This document shows positions 7,765 to 17,257 of a DNA stretch of 64,000 bases, one piece after another (the stretch's first letter is position 1; every line of letters starts with the position of its first letter). The stretch spans positions 1,736,001 through 1,800,000 of the forward strand of contig OZ244969.1 in assembly GCA_965222725.1 (NCBI GenBank). The letters are read 5' to 3'. The notes under the pieces are model-generated. The model searched no databases. It had not been told where the DNA came from and saw only the letters and a program-made list of their open reading frames with translations. Both the position numbers and the translations under genes were made by a program. This stretch comes from GCA-2748575 sp965222725. Its GTDB lineage: Bacteria > Pseudomonadota > Gammaproteobacteria > Pseudomonadales > Ketobacteraceae.

Positions 7765-10407
7765 CTAGAACAACCCCTCAAAGCTGGGCACGTCTTCCTG
7801 GTCCGGCAGGGTGATGGGGTCTGATTTATCCGGTTGTGGCACGTGCTCACTTCGGAAGATTTCAAAGATGGCGTTGGTCTGTCCCGCGCTGGCACGTTTG
7901 CCGGTTTCGGGATCGATTTTTACCGTAGTGATGCCTTCCGGTTGCTGCGGGTTTTGCACCGGGCTGTTTTTCAGGGCTTCCTGCATGTAGTCAATCCAGA
8001 TAGGCAGGGCGGCGGTTCCGCCATACTCCCTGCGACCCAGGGTTTCAGGGGTGTCAAAACCCACCCAGACTGTCGTGACCACATCCTTGTTGAAGCCGGA
8101 AAACCAGGCATCTTTCTGGTCGTTGGTGGTGCCCGTCTTGCCGGCGATGTCCGTGCGATTCAGGCTTAAGGCCTTGGTACCGGTGCCGCGGCGAATCACG
8201 TCCTGCAGCATGGTTGTCATCAGGTAGGCAATACGCTTGTCGATTACCCGTTCCGCTACTGGCAAAGGTTTTTCTTCATCGGTGGCTTCTGCTTCGCCCA
8301 CCAGGTTTTCCAGAAACAGGGGTTCGCTGTCTTCTGGTGTGGCGGTTTCAATAGCCGGAGCCTCTGTGGCTGGCGCTTCGGTGAGTTCTGCTTCAGCGGC
8401 CAGTGTTTCGCACTCCTCGCATACGGTGGTGGGGGTTGCCTCGAACAGTACCTCGCCATCGTTATTTTCTATACGAACGATAAACCAAGGCTCAATTTTG
8501 TAGCCGCCATTGGCAAATACGGCATAGCCGGTTGCCAGATCCCAGGGTTTGATGGCGGCGCTGCCAAGCGCCAGCGACAGGTTGTTGGGCAGATCGTTGC
8601 GGGAAAAGCCAAACCGTTCCGCAAAGCGTATGGCGTTGGTGGGGCCGATTTCCCGAAGTACCCGGATGGATACCAGGTTGCGGGACTTGTACAGAGCCTG
8701 GCGCAGGCGCGTGGGGCCATAGAATCTGCCGCTGGAGTTTTCCGGCCGCCAGGTGCTTTCAAGGCTTTGATCCTCGAACACTACCGGGGCATCATTGATA
8801 ACGGTTGCCGCGGTCAGGCCATGCTCCAGGGCAGCGGAGTATATAAAAGGCTTAAAGCTGGAGCCCGCCTGGCGACCGGCCTGTAGCACCCGGTTATATT
8901 TGCTGGATTGAAAATCAAAGCCACCCACCAGAGCCAGTACCGCACCGTTCCTGGGGTTCAGCGAAATAAGAGCGCTCTGGGCCTGGGGGATCTGCGCCAG
9001 CTGCCAGCTGTCGTCTTCCAGCTGGCGGGCGCGAATAATGTCGCCCCGCTTCAGCAGGCTTGCCATGGAATCCGGCTTACGCCCACGCTCATTGGCATTG
9101 TATTGTTCCCGGGCCCATTCTGCGTTGGGTAGTGGTATTTCGATAAGGGTTTCATTTTTCAGGAGCACAGTGGAAGTCTGCTCGTCACTTTCCAGCACCA
9201 GTCCGGGAATCAGTCCGTCGATGGCGCGGTAATCCTCCAGATACTCCAGAAAAGAGCGGTGTTGTTCGCTGAGTGCCGGTTGGTCGTTATCCGCACCGCT
9301 GCTGACGGATTCTGGTTCTGACTCCGATTCTGGTGAGAAAAAATCGGAATTCTCTTGCGAGGCTTCTTCGTCAGTTGATTTTTCCGGAGTGTATTCATTC
9401 AGCAGTTTCAGGGCGTCCGGCAAATCCACATGGCCTTCGGGGCCCCGGTAGCCGTGGCGCTGATCGTAGGCAATCAGGCCATTCTGGACCGCCGCATTGG
9501 CAGTCGTCTGCAGGTTACTGCGTATGGTCGTGTAAACCCGGTAGCCTTCCGTGTAGGCTTCTGGCCCATATTGGTCGTACAGTTCTTTCCTGACCATTTC
9601 CGCCAGATAGGAGGCGTCCACCTCTGACTGCATGCCGTGAAGTTCGGCGGTAATGGGGGTGTTTAGTGCCTCACGGTAGGCTTCTTCATCTATATACTCC
9701 AGCTCCAGCATGCGCGACAGTATCCAGTCACGCCGCTCGATAGCGCGGCTCGGATTGGTAACCGGATTGAAGGCGGAAGGGGCTTTGGGGAGGCCGGCAA
9801 TCATGGCCAGTTGGGGCAGAGTCAGTTCATTAATGGCTTTGCCATAGTAAACGTTGGCGGCGGCTTCTATGCCGTAAGCCCGGTGGCCCAGATAGATTTT
9901 ATTGACATAAAGTTCGAGAATTTTATTCTTTTCCAGCTCCCGCTCCATTTGTAGCGCCAGCAGAATCTCGTTGAACTTGCGTAAAAAAGTCCGCTCTCTG
10001 GAGAGAAAGTAGTTCTTGGCCACCTGCATGGTGATGGTGCTGCCCCCGGTCTGGATGGAGCCGGTGGTGGCCAATTCTATAAACGCACGGGTTAATCCTT
10101 TCGGGTCAACCCCATGGTGGGAATAAAAGCGCGCATCCTCAGCTGCCAGAATGGCTTGTATAAATTTGGTTGGTATTTGATCAAATGTGATGGGGGTCCG
10201 TTTTTTCTCCCCGAATTCTGCGATTAATGCCCGTTCCTCGCTGTAGATGCGCAGAGGGATCTGCAATTGTATATCGAGGATTTTTTCGACAGGCGGTAAT
10301 TTCGGGCTAAGGTATAGTAAGGCGCCGCAAAAAATGAGGAAGCCGCCGGATGCGCCGGTTAAGAAGCACCAGGCAAAGAATTTGAGTATCGGGTGAGCTG
10401 ATTTCAT
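7765..10407 (-). CDS. mrcA: Penicillin-binding protein 1A (bifunctional class A PBP)
   Basis: An 880-residue inner-membrane peptidoglycan synthase. A single N-terminal transmembrane segment (about 9-33) anchors it. The GT51 glycosyltransferase domain has AAEDARFYSHHGVD with the catalytic Glu at about 91. An inserted acidic, serine-rich region is followed by the transpeptidase domain with GSSFKPF (SxxK serine) and GKTGTTNDQKDAWF (KTG motif). A second insertion rich in Glu, Ala and Pro sits between the transpeptidase motifs. PBP1A usually has an OB-like insert between the two catalytic domains, and length is in the normal range. The gene is divergent from pilM with 204 bases between, exactly the ponA-pilM layout of Pseudomonas. 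Confidence 0.96.
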   Translation of the reverse strand: MKSAHPILKFFAWCFLTGASGGFLIFCGALLYLSPKLPPVEKILDIQLQIPLRIYSEERALIAEFGEKKRTPITFDQIPTKFIQAILAAEDARFYSHHGVDPKGLTRAFIELATTGSIQTGGSTITMQVAKNYFLSRERTFLRKFNEILLALQMERELEKNKILELYVNKIYLGHRAYGIEAAANVYYGKAINELTLPQLAMIAGLPKAPSAFNPVTNPSRAIERRDWILSRMLELEYIDEEAYREALNTPITAELHGMQSEVDASYLAEMVRKELYDQYGPEAYTEGYRVYTTIRSNLQTTANAAVQNGLIAYDQRHGYRGPEGHVDLPDALKLLNEYTPEKSTDEEASQENSDFFSPESESEPESVSSGADNDQPALSEQHRSFLEYLEDYRAIDGLIPGLVLESDEQTSTVLLKNETLIEIPLPNAEWAREQYNANERGRKPDSMASLLKRGDIIRARQLEDDSWQLAQIPQAQSALISLNPRNGAVLALVGGFDFQSSKYNRVLQAGRQAGSSFKPFIYSAALEHGLTAATVINDAPVVFEDQSLESTWRPENSSGRFYGPTRLRQALYKSRNLVSIRVLREIGPTNAIRFAERFGFSRNDLPNNLSLALGSAAIKPWDLATGYAVFANGGYKIEPWFIVRIENNDGEVLFEATPTTVCEECETLAAEAELTEAPATEAPAIETATPEDSEPLFLENLVGEAEATDEEKPLPVAERVIDKRIAYLMTTMLQDVIRRGTGTKALSLNRTDIAGKTGTTNDQKDAWFSGFNKDVVTTVWVGFDTPETLGRREYGGTAALPIWIDYMQEALKNSPVQNPQQPEGITTVKIDPETGKRASAGQTNAIFEIFRSEHVPQPDKSDPITLPDQEDVPSFEGLF

Positions 10408-10611
10408 TACAGGTGGGTTGCTAAGCCTTTGTTGAACAGAAAATGTCAGTAAGTGTGAATTATACGACGATATTGATTGCCTGATCTAATTGCAGGATTG
10501 AGTATTGTGGTATTTAATGTAATTAGGAATGAGTTTTTTGTAAGTGTGCGAAAGCGCTCGCAAAACACTGACCGGTAATCGTCCCCAAACGAGTGTGATA
10601 GGAAGCTAATA

Positions 10612-11676
10612 GTGTTCCCCTTCCTGAGTAAGAAAGCAACTACAGCAAAACTAGGTATCGACATCAGTTCAACGTCAGTAAAACTGTTGGAGCTGAGTCG
10701 GTCCGGCAGCCGATACAAGGTTGAGGCCTACGCCGTTGAGCCTCTGCCCCCTAATGCAGTCGTTGAAAAGAATATCACTGATGTGGAAGCGGTGGGTGAG
10801 GTCATCCGCAAGGTGGTTTCCCGCTCGCGTACCGGGTTAAAGAATGCCGCCGTGGCCGTGGCAGGTTCTTCGGTGATTACCAAAACCATCGAAATGGATG
10901 CGGGCCTCAGCGAAGACGAGATGGAAAGCCAGATAAAAGTTGAGGCTGACCAGTATATTCCCTATCCGCTGGATGAAGTTTCCATCGATTTTGAGGTGCA
11001 GGGCCTGGTGGAAGGCGCCCCTGAGCGGGTTGAAGTGCTGCTGGCAGCCTGCCGCAACGAGAACGTGGAGCTGCGGGTGGATGTGCTGGATGTGGCCGGA
11101 CTCACCGCTAAAATAGTCGATGTGGAAGCCTACGCCATGGAGCGCGCATTCGGCCTGGTGGCAGACCAGATTGAGGGTGGCGAGGACCAGACGGTCGCCA
11201 TCGTGGATATCGGCTCCACCATGACTACCCTGAGCGTGCTGCACGATGGGCGTACAATCTACACCCGCGAGCAACTGTTTGGTGGTCGGCAGCTGACTGA
11301 AGAAATTCAGCGCCGCTACGGCCTGAGCTTTGAGGAAGCCGGCCTGGCGAAGAAGCAGGGCGGTTTGCCGGATGATTACGAAACCGAGGTGCTGGAACCC
11401 TTTAAAGAAGCGGTGGTCCAGCAGGTGACCCGTTCTTTGCAGTTCTTCTTTTCCTCCAGTCAGTACAACGATGTGGATCATATCATTCTGGCGGGTGGTA
11501 CCGCCTCCATACCCGGGCTTGCCGATATGGTGCAGGACAAGGTGGGAACCAGTGCGACCATTGCCAATCCTTTCGTGGACATGGCGATCTCTTCCAAGGT
11601 AAATGCTTCCGTGCTCAGCAATGATGCTCCGTCGCTGATGATTGCTTGCGGCCTGGCGCTGAGGAGTTTCGACTAA
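10612..11676 (+). CDS. pilM: Type IV pilus inner-membrane platform protein PilM
   Basis: A 354-residue actin-like (FtsA/MreB fold) cytoplasmic protein. It binds the N-terminal tail of PilN and links the pilus alignment complex to the motor. The N-terminal phosphate-binding loop reads KLGIDISSTSVKLLEL and a second nucleotide-binding strand reads VAIVDIGSTMTTLSV. The start is GTG at 10612 with an AGGAAG ribosome-binding site about 10 bases upstream. It is the first gene of pilMNOPQ; the stop TAA shares a base with the pilN ATG. Confidence 0.96.
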   Translation: MFPFLSKKATTAKLGIDISSTSVKLLELSRSGSRYKVEAYAVEPLPPNAVVEKNITDVEAVGEVIRKVVSRSRTGLKNAAVAVAGSSVITKTIEMDAGLSEDEMESQIKVEADQYIPYPLDEVSIDFEVQGLVEGAPERVEVLLAACRNENVELRVDVLDVAGLTAKIVDVEAYAMERAFGLVADQIEGGEDQTVAIVDIGSTMTTLSVLHDGRTIYTREQLFGGRQLTEEIQRRYGLSFEEAGLAKKQGGLPDDYETEVLEPFKEAVVQQVTRSLQFFFSSSQYNDVDHIILAGGTASIPGLADMVQDKVGTSATIANPFVDMAISSKVNASVLSNDAPSLMIACGLALRSFD

Positions 11677-12245
11677 TGACAAAGATTAACCTGCTCCCCT
11701 GGCGTGAGGAGCGAAGGCAGGAACTTAAACGGCAGTTTTTTGTGATTCTGTTTGGTGTGGCGTTGATTGGGGCCGGGTGTGTCTACCTGGTGGAGATGGC
11801 GACCCAGACCCAGATTGAAAATCAGCGCAACCGGAATGATTTTATAGCCAGCGAAACCAAGAAGCTGGATGCCAAGATCAAGGAAATTGAAGAACTGAAG
11901 AAGAAGCGTGAGCGTCTGGTGGAGCGTATGAACGTCATTCAGGACCTTCAGGGTAACAGGCCTGTGATTGTACATGTGTTTGATCAGCTGGCGAAAACGG
12001 TGCCGGATGGTGTTTTTTATAAATCCATCAAGTCGAGTGGCAATACGCTGACTGTTGATGGTATGGCAGAAGCAAATAACCGGGTTTCCAATCTTATGCG
12101 AAACCTTAGTGCTTCCGAGATGTTTGCAGAGCCAAGTCTTTCCACCGTTACAACAGAAGAAAGGGGTGGGGAAGACTGGAGTCGCTTTCAGTTGACGGTT
12201 AAACGTCAGGCTAAGAAAGATCAAAAAGGTAAAGGGGAAGGTTGA
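11676..12245 (+). CDS. pilN: Type IV pilus assembly protein PilN
   Basis: 189 residues. The N-terminus MTKINLLPWRE is the conserved cytoplasmic motif that inserts into PilM. One transmembrane helix follows (about residues 23-40), then a periplasmic coiled-coil (KKLDAKIKEIEELKKKRERL region) and a ferredoxin-like domain that pairs with PilO. The start ATG overlaps the pilM stop by one base (TAATG), so translation is probably coupled. Confidence 0.95.
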   Translation: MTKINLLPWREERRQELKRQFFVILFGVALIGAGCVYLVEMATQTQIENQRNRNDFIASETKKLDAKIKEIEELKKKRERLVERMNVIQDLQGNRPVIVHVFDQLAKTVPDGVFYKSIKSSGNTLTVDGMAEANNRVSNLMRNLSASEMFAEPSLSTVTTEERGGEDWSRFQLTVKRQAKKDQKGKGEG

Positions 12246-12838
12246 TGGACGTTCGAGAGTTTGTTGATTCCCTGAACAATCTTGACCCCGAGAATATTGG
12301 GGGCTGGCCATTTGCAGTCAAAATGCTTATCTGGGTGGCAGCTGCTTTGCTCAGTGGTTTCTTGGTATACAATTTTTTGCTTTCAGATTCGCTTGCCCTT
12401 CTGGATAAGGAGAAAGGTAAAGAGGGTGGATTGATGCAGGATTACGAAACCAAGGCATTTCAGGCGGCCAATCTGGACAGGTATAAACGCCAGATGGAGG
12501 AGATGGAGACTTCTTTTGGCGCTTTGCTTCGGCAGCTTCCGAGTGATACCGAAGTGCCGGGCCTTTTGGAGGACATCTCTCATACAGGTTTGGCTGCCGG
12601 TCTGGAGTTTAAGACGATTAACCTTGGAACAGAGACCAAAAAAGAGTTTTATATCGAACTGCCCATATCAATTACTGTAAGGGGAGGCTACCATTCCCTT
12701 GGAGCTTTTGTGAGCGGGGTATCTGCGTTGCCGCGAATCGTGACTCTTCATGACTTTGAAATAACATCCGGGCAATCGATGAATGATCTGACAATGTCAA
12801 TAACGGCGAAAACCTATCGTTACAATGAGCAAGAGTAA
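12245..12838 (+). CDS. pilO: Type IV pilus assembly protein PilO
   Basis: 197 residues: short cytoplasmic N-terminus, a transmembrane helix about residues 23-42, a coiled-coil, then a ferredoxin-like periplasmic domain. PilO forms heterodimers with PilN in the inner-membrane alignment complex and contacts PilP. I use ATG at 12245, which overlaps the pilN stop by one base (TGATG), rather than the adjacent upstream TTG. Confidence 0.95.
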   Translation: MDVREFVDSLNNLDPENIGGWPFAVKMLIWVAAALLSGFLVYNFLLSDSLALLDKEKGKEGGLMQDYETKAFQAANLDRYKRQMEEMETSFGALLRQLPSDTEVPGLLEDISHTGLAAGLEFKTINLGTETKKEFYIELPISITVRGGYHSLGAFVSGVSALPRIVTLHDFEITSGQSMNDLTMSITAKTYRYNEQE

Positions 12839-12842
12839 GCCT

Positions 12843-13376
12843 ATGAAGCTGTTGAGTGTAACGCTGAGTGTATTGTTGATAGCGCTATTATCGGGCTGTG
12901 CCAGTGATCGCGAGTTCGCTGACCTCAGGGCGCAGATGGAAGAGATTAAAAAGCGTCCAAAAGGACGTATTGAGCCCCCCCCGGAATTCAAGTCATACAA
13001 GACATTTTCATACAGCGCCGCAGCCATGCGCAGTCCGTTTTCTCCACCGGTAGAAGTGGAGACTGTGGCTCTTACCGCGAAACGCAGTAATGTGAAGCCG
13101 GATTTTAATCGCCCTCCGGAAGCGTTGGAGGAGTTTGGTATTGATTCACTCAGTATGGTTGGTACTCTCCGGCGGCCGGAGCAGTCTTTGTTTGCGCTTG
13201 TGCAGGATCCTGATGGAGGGTTGCACAGGGTAAGGGTTGGTAACTACCTTGGGCGTAACCACGGTAAAATTATAAATGTCGAACCATCGAAAGTTGATGT
13301 TGTTGAAATAGTGTCAGATGGGCAGGAAGGCTGGATCGAGCGTCCGCGAACCATTGTCCTGAGCGAACAAGAATAA
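12843..13376 (+). CDS. pilP: Type IV pilus lipoprotein PilP
   Basis: About 177 residues. The signal peptide ends in the lipobox LLSGC (Cys19 from this start), so it is an inner-membrane lipoprotein. The C-terminal beta domain (VRVGNYLGRNHGKI) is the homology-region domain that docks to the PilQ N-domains and joins the inner-membrane complex to the secretin. An alternative ATG at 12825 overlaps the end of pilO and adds six residues (MSKSKP). I prefer 12843 because it gives a compact lipoprotein signal, but both are possible. Confidence 0.92.
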   Translation: MKLLSVTLSVLLIALLSGCASDREFADLRAQMEEIKKRPKGRIEPPPEFKSYKTFSYSAAAMRSPFSPPVEVETVALTAKRSNVKPDFNRPPEALEEFGIDSLSMVGTLRRPEQSLFALVQDPDGGLHRVRVGNYLGRNHGKIINVEPSKVDVVEIVSDGQEGWIERPRTIVLSEQE

Positions 13377-13403
13377 GCGAAATGCGGGAAGAGGTTTATT
13401 GCT

Positions 13404-15551
13404 ATGATGAGGTCCGTTGATAAAAAGCACCTGAGGCATCTTAAGAGGGTTTTTCTGACGCTCGGAATGATGGTTCTGGTATCGGGTCATGTTTGGGCTG
13501 CCAAGTTAACGGGTATAGAGACTGCAGCTTTGCCAGGGGATGCTATTGAACTGAAATTGCAGTTCGATGGGCCGCCACCTGCGCCCGCTGGCTATACAAT
13601 TGAGTCACCTGCGCGGATCGCTCTGGACTTGCAGGGTGTTAGTAATGGGCTTGCTGAAAAGTATCACGCTCTTGGGAACGGGAACGTGCGTAGCGCAACT
13701 ATTATGGGGGCGGGAGATCGTACCCGCGTTATTGTTAACCTGACGTCCCTTGTGAATTACACAACCAAAGTGGATGGTAATGATCTGTTGGTAACGATAG
13801 GTAATACTGGCCAGGTTGTCGCTACCAGCGGAGCTGCTCAGTCTGCTGGCACCGAAAATATTACCAGAAGTAAGGCTGCTACATCAGCCAATGAACCTGC
13901 AATTGAAGAGCTGGATTTTCGTCGTGGTGAGTCCGGCGAAGGCCAGATCATGATCACCGTGTCTGACCCCTCCGCACCTGTGGATATGCGCGAAGAAGGC
14001 GGCAAGGTTGTTATCGAATTTATTGGGGTTAAATTGCCTGAGTCTCTTCACCGTCGCCTTGATGTGATTGATTTTGCCACGCCAGTGAAGATTATTGATG
14101 CGATTTCTGAATCCGGTAATGCACGAGTTGCGATTGAGGCCGAGGGCGATTACGAGTATCTGGCCTATCAAACGGATAAGATCTTCACTTTAAGCGTCAA
14201 GCCTATTGCTGCTGAAGAGTTGGAGCGTCAGCGTAAGGAGCGCTTCCAGTTCACCGGTGAAAAACTGTCTCTGAATTTTCAGGATATTGAAGTGCGTTCC
14301 GTTTTGCAGTTGATTGCGGATTTTACTGAGCTCAATTTGGTGGCCAGTGATACGGTGAGTGGGCGTATCACATTGCGTTTGCAGAATGTTCCCTGGGATC
14401 AGGCGCTCGATTTGATTCTGAAAACAAAAGGGCTGGATAAGAGGCAAGTGGGGAATGTGATGCTGGTTGCTCCTGCAGATGAGATAGCGGCTCGCGAGAA
14501 ACTCGAGCTTGAAGCCAGCAAGCAAGTTGAAGAATTGGCGCCGATACGTACGGAATACATTACTGTCAATTATGCGAAAGCCGAGGAAATTGCACAGCTG
14601 TTGACGGCCGAGACCGGTTTTTTAACTGATCGTGGAAGTGTCTCGGTGGATAGTAGAACTAATACCATGGTTATACAGGATACTTCTGCAAAGCTTGACG
14701 AGATCCGGTATATGCTTGAAAAGCTCGATATTCCGGTCCGCCAAGTAATGATTGAAGCCAGGATTGTTATAGCCAACTCGGATGCTTCTGAAGAGCTAGG
14801 GGTGCGTTGGAACTTTAGTCAGGTGGACGCGGCTGGGCGGAATCCCGACGGTACGCTAGATACTTCAGAAATGTTCCTCGTCGGAGGGCGTGGAGCCGGC
14901 ATCGAAGAGAATGTTGAATCGTTAACAAATGATAATGAGTTTACCTTCAGCAATAACACGCTCGGAATAGATTTTGGTGTTGTCGGCAATGGTGCTTCGT
15001 CTATCGCGCTGGGTTTTTGGGATAGTGACACTGGTTTAATAGATTTGGAGCTGTCAGCACTCGAGTCTGATGGCAAGGCAGATATCGTTTCTACGCCAAA
15101 AGTGTTAACTGCCGACCAACAAAAAGCCCGTATAGCGTCCGGTGAGGAAATTCCATATCAGGAGGCATCTTCCAGCGGGGCGACGTCTACATCGTTCAAG
15201 GAAGCAGTGTTGTCCCTGGAGGCGACACCGCATATAACGCCCGATGGTCGGATTATTATGGAGTTGATTATCAATCAGGATCAGCGCACAGATACTGTGC
15301 TTGAATCCGGCGTTCCCGTGATTTCCAAAAACGAAATTGAAACCAGTGTAATCGTTGATAATGGCCAGACGGTCGTGTTGGGTGGTGTGTTTACCTCTGA
15401 AGACTCTACTGCCACTCTAAAAACGCCGTTTCTTGGTGACCTGCCCTTCATTGGTCGCCTGTTCAAGAAGGAGCTGCAGAGCAGCAAGAAAACCGAGCTA
15501 CTGGTCTTCATCACCCCCAAAATCGTCACGGACGTGTTAGCAACCAACTAA
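13404..15551 (+). CDS. pilQ: Type IV pilus secretin PilQ
   Basis: A 715-residue outer-membrane secretin through which the pilus passes. After a signal peptide (about 1-33) there are two AMIN domains that bind peptidoglycan, then a secretin/TonB short N-terminal domain (LSLNFQDIEVRSVLQLIADF), an N1 domain and the C-terminal secretin core (VVLGGVFTSEDS, ending LLVFITPKIV). Length agrees with P. aeruginosa PilQ (714 aa). A GAAGAGG ribosome-binding site precedes ATG 13404, and the stop overlaps the aroK start by one base. Confidence 0.97.
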   Translation: MMRSVDKKHLRHLKRVFLTLGMMVLVSGHVWAAKLTGIETAALPGDAIELKLQFDGPPPAPAGYTIESPARIALDLQGVSNGLAEKYHALGNGNVRSATIMGAGDRTRVIVNLTSLVNYTTKVDGNDLLVTIGNTGQVVATSGAAQSAGTENITRSKAATSANEPAIEELDFRRGESGEGQIMITVSDPSAPVDMREEGGKVVIEFIGVKLPESLHRRLDVIDFATPVKIIDAISESGNARVAIEAEGDYEYLAYQTDKIFTLSVKPIAAEELERQRKERFQFTGEKLSLNFQDIEVRSVLQLIADFTELNLVASDTVSGRITLRLQNVPWDQALDLILKTKGLDKRQVGNVMLVAPADEIAAREKLELEASKQVEELAPIRTEYITVNYAKAEEIAQLLTAETGFLTDRGSVSVDSRTNTMVIQDTSAKLDEIRYMLEKLDIPVRQVMIEARIVIANSDASEELGVRWNFSQVDAAGRNPDGTLDTSEMFLVGGRGAGIEENVESLTNDNEFTFSNNTLGIDFGVVGNGASSIALGFWDSDTGLIDLELSALESDGKADIVSTPKVLTADQQKARIASGEEIPYQEASSSGATSTSFKEAVLSLEATPHITPDGRIIMELIINQDQRTDTVLESGVPVISKNEIETSVIVDNGQTVVLGGVFTSEDSTATLKTPFLGDLPFIGRLFKKELQSSKKTELLVFITPKIVTDVLATN

Positions 15552-16072
15552 TGCTGGGAAAGCGTAACGTTATTCTGGTTGGCCCGATGGGTGCTGGGAA
15601 GAGCACCATCGGGCGGCAACTTGCCGGTATCCTCAATTACGATTTCTACGATTCAGACCACGAAATAGAAGCCCGGACCGGTGCTGATATTCCGTGGATT
15701 TTTGATGTGGAAGGCGAAGAAGGTTTTCGCAAGCGGGAAGCGGCCATGATTGATGAGCTGACGCAGCTTGACGGTATTGTGCTTGCTACCGGCGGCGGTG
15801 CGGTCACCCGTGATGAAAACCGCAGTAATCTCACCAGTCGTGGTGTAGTGGTTTATCTGAAAACCTCCGTAGAGCAACAACTGGAGCGTACAGCCCGCGA
15901 TCGTAATCGCCCCCTGTTGCAAACGGAAGAGCCTCGCAAGGTGCTAACAGAGCTGATGCGGGTTCGCGATCCTCTCTATGAAGAAGTGGCGGACATTGTT
16001 GTGAATACCGGTGAAGGTGGTGTTCGCGAAGTAGCGCAGAAAATCGCCAGCCTGGTGACCGAACACTTATAA
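15551..16072 (+). CDS. aroK: Shikimate kinase
   Basis: 173 residues. A cytoplasmic P-loop kinase that converts shikimate to shikimate-3-phosphate in the chorismate pathway. Walker A is GPMGAGKS at residues 11-18. The shikimate-binding DSD motif is in FYDSDHEIE, and the GGG motif in LATGGGAV. Start ATG overlaps the pilQ stop, so aroK is translated from the end of the pilus operon, as in Pseudomonas. Confidence 0.97.
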   Translation: MLGKRNVILVGPMGAGKSTIGRQLAGILNYDFYDSDHEIEARTGADIPWIFDVEGEEGFRKREAAMIDELTQLDGIVLATGGGAVTRDENRSNLTSRGVVVYLKTSVEQQLERTARDRNRPLLQTEEPRKVLTELMRVRDPLYEEVADIVVNTGEGGVREVAQKIASLVTEHL

Positions 16073-16093
16073 CCTCTCCCCGTAGCCAATCTT

Positions 16094-16102
16094 TGCTACA
16101 AT
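16094..16102 (+). promoter_or_regulatory. Possible extended -10 promoter for aroB
   Basis: TGC followed by TACAAT (16097-16102) is an extended -10 element in the 91-base gap between aroK and aroB. There is no convincing -35. It may give aroB and the DamX-like gene their own promoter in addition to read-through from pilQ-aroK. Confidence 0.35.
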
Positions 16103-16163
16103 GGCGCTTTCCTCAAGTGTCAGCTATCAGTTGTGAAGTAAAAGGTAAAGGAAGGCAAAGGCC

Positions 16164-17246
16164 ATGGTTGAGTCTTTACGGGTAGATCTCGGTGAGCGCA
16201 GTTACGATATCGTTATAGGTGCCGGTTTGATCGGGCAGGTAGAGCGCTGGTTGCCGAAATTAAAAGGCCGCCAGTTAATGCTGGTATCCAATGAAACCGT
16301 GGCGCCCCTGTACATGAGTCAGCTCAAGGAGGCACTGGCTTCCTTTCAGTCTGACGAAGTGATTCTTCCGGATGGTGAAGCCTACAAGAACCTGGAAACC
16401 CTGAATCAGGTTTTTACCGCTTTGCTGGAGTGCACCCATTCCCGCACAGCTACTCTGTTGGCGCTTGGGGGTGGTGTAGTGGGTGATATGACGGGCTTTG
16501 CAGCGGCCGCTTATCAGCGCGGCGTTGATTTTGTGCAGGTACCCACGACGCTTTTATCACAGGTGGATTCGTCCGTCGGGGGGAAAACCGGGGTTAATCA
16601 TGCGCTGGGCAAGAACATGATTGGTGCCTTTCATCAGCCCCGTCTGGTCATCATCGATACCGATACCCTCTCAACTTTACCTGATCGCGAACTTTCTGCG
16701 GGCATCGCGGAAGTGATTAAATATGGCCTGATATATGATCAGGCTTTCTTCGTCTGGCTTGAAGAGAACATGGATGCCCTTGTGAACCGGGAGCAGGACG
16801 CGCTTATTTATGCCATCCGCAGATCCTGTGAAATCAAGGCAGAGATAGTGGCCCAGGATGAAAAGGAAGGTGGCATCAGGGCGATTCTGAATCTTGGGCA
16901 CACCTTTGGCCACGCCATAGAAACCGCCAGTGGATACGGTAACTGGCTCCATGGTGAGGCTGTGGCAGCCGGTATGGTGATGGCGACGGATCTGTCACGG
17001 CGCTTGGGTTGGATTGAAAACAGCGTGCTTGAGCGGGCCCGTGAGTTGATTGCGCGAGCCCGGTTGCCGCTGGAGCCACCAAAATCCATGACAGCACAGC
17101 AATTTTTGGATTTAATGGCGGTAGACAAAAAGAATGTTGATAAAAAACTGCGCCTGGTGTTGTTGAAATCGTTGGGGCATGCCATTGTGACTGACGATTT
17201 TGATCACGAAGTCCTTGCAGCACTGCTAAAGGATTACGTTGGCTGA
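16164..17246 (+). CDS. aroB: 3-dehydroquinate synthase
   Basis: 360 residues. The second enzyme of the shikimate pathway: it converts DAHP to 3-dehydroquinate using NAD+ and a divalent metal. The NAD-binding GGGVVGDMTGFAA and the substrate-binding PTTLLSQVDSSVGGKTGVNH blocks are intact. The metal ligands are visible as Glu in AEVIKYG and His in NLGHTFGHAIE and LHGEAVAAGM. Length is normal. The gap to the downstream ATPase/SPOR gene is 11 bases, an operon. Confidence 0.98.
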   Translation: MVESLRVDLGERSYDIVIGAGLIGQVERWLPKLKGRQLMLVSNETVAPLYMSQLKEALASFQSDEVILPDGEAYKNLETLNQVFTALLECTHSRTATLLALGGGVVGDMTGFAAAAYQRGVDFVQVPTTLLSQVDSSVGGKTGVNHALGKNMIGAFHQPRLVIIDTDTLSTLPDRELSAGIAEVIKYGLIYDQAFFVWLEENMDALVNREQDALIYAIRRSCEIKAEIVAQDEKEGGIRAILNLGHTFGHAIETASGYGNWLHGEAVAAGMVMATDLSRRLGWIENSVLERARELIARARLPLEPPKSMTAQQFLDLMAVDKKNVDKKLRLVLLKSLGHAIVTDDFDHEVLAALLKDYVG

Positions 17247-17257
17247 ATGCCTGATAC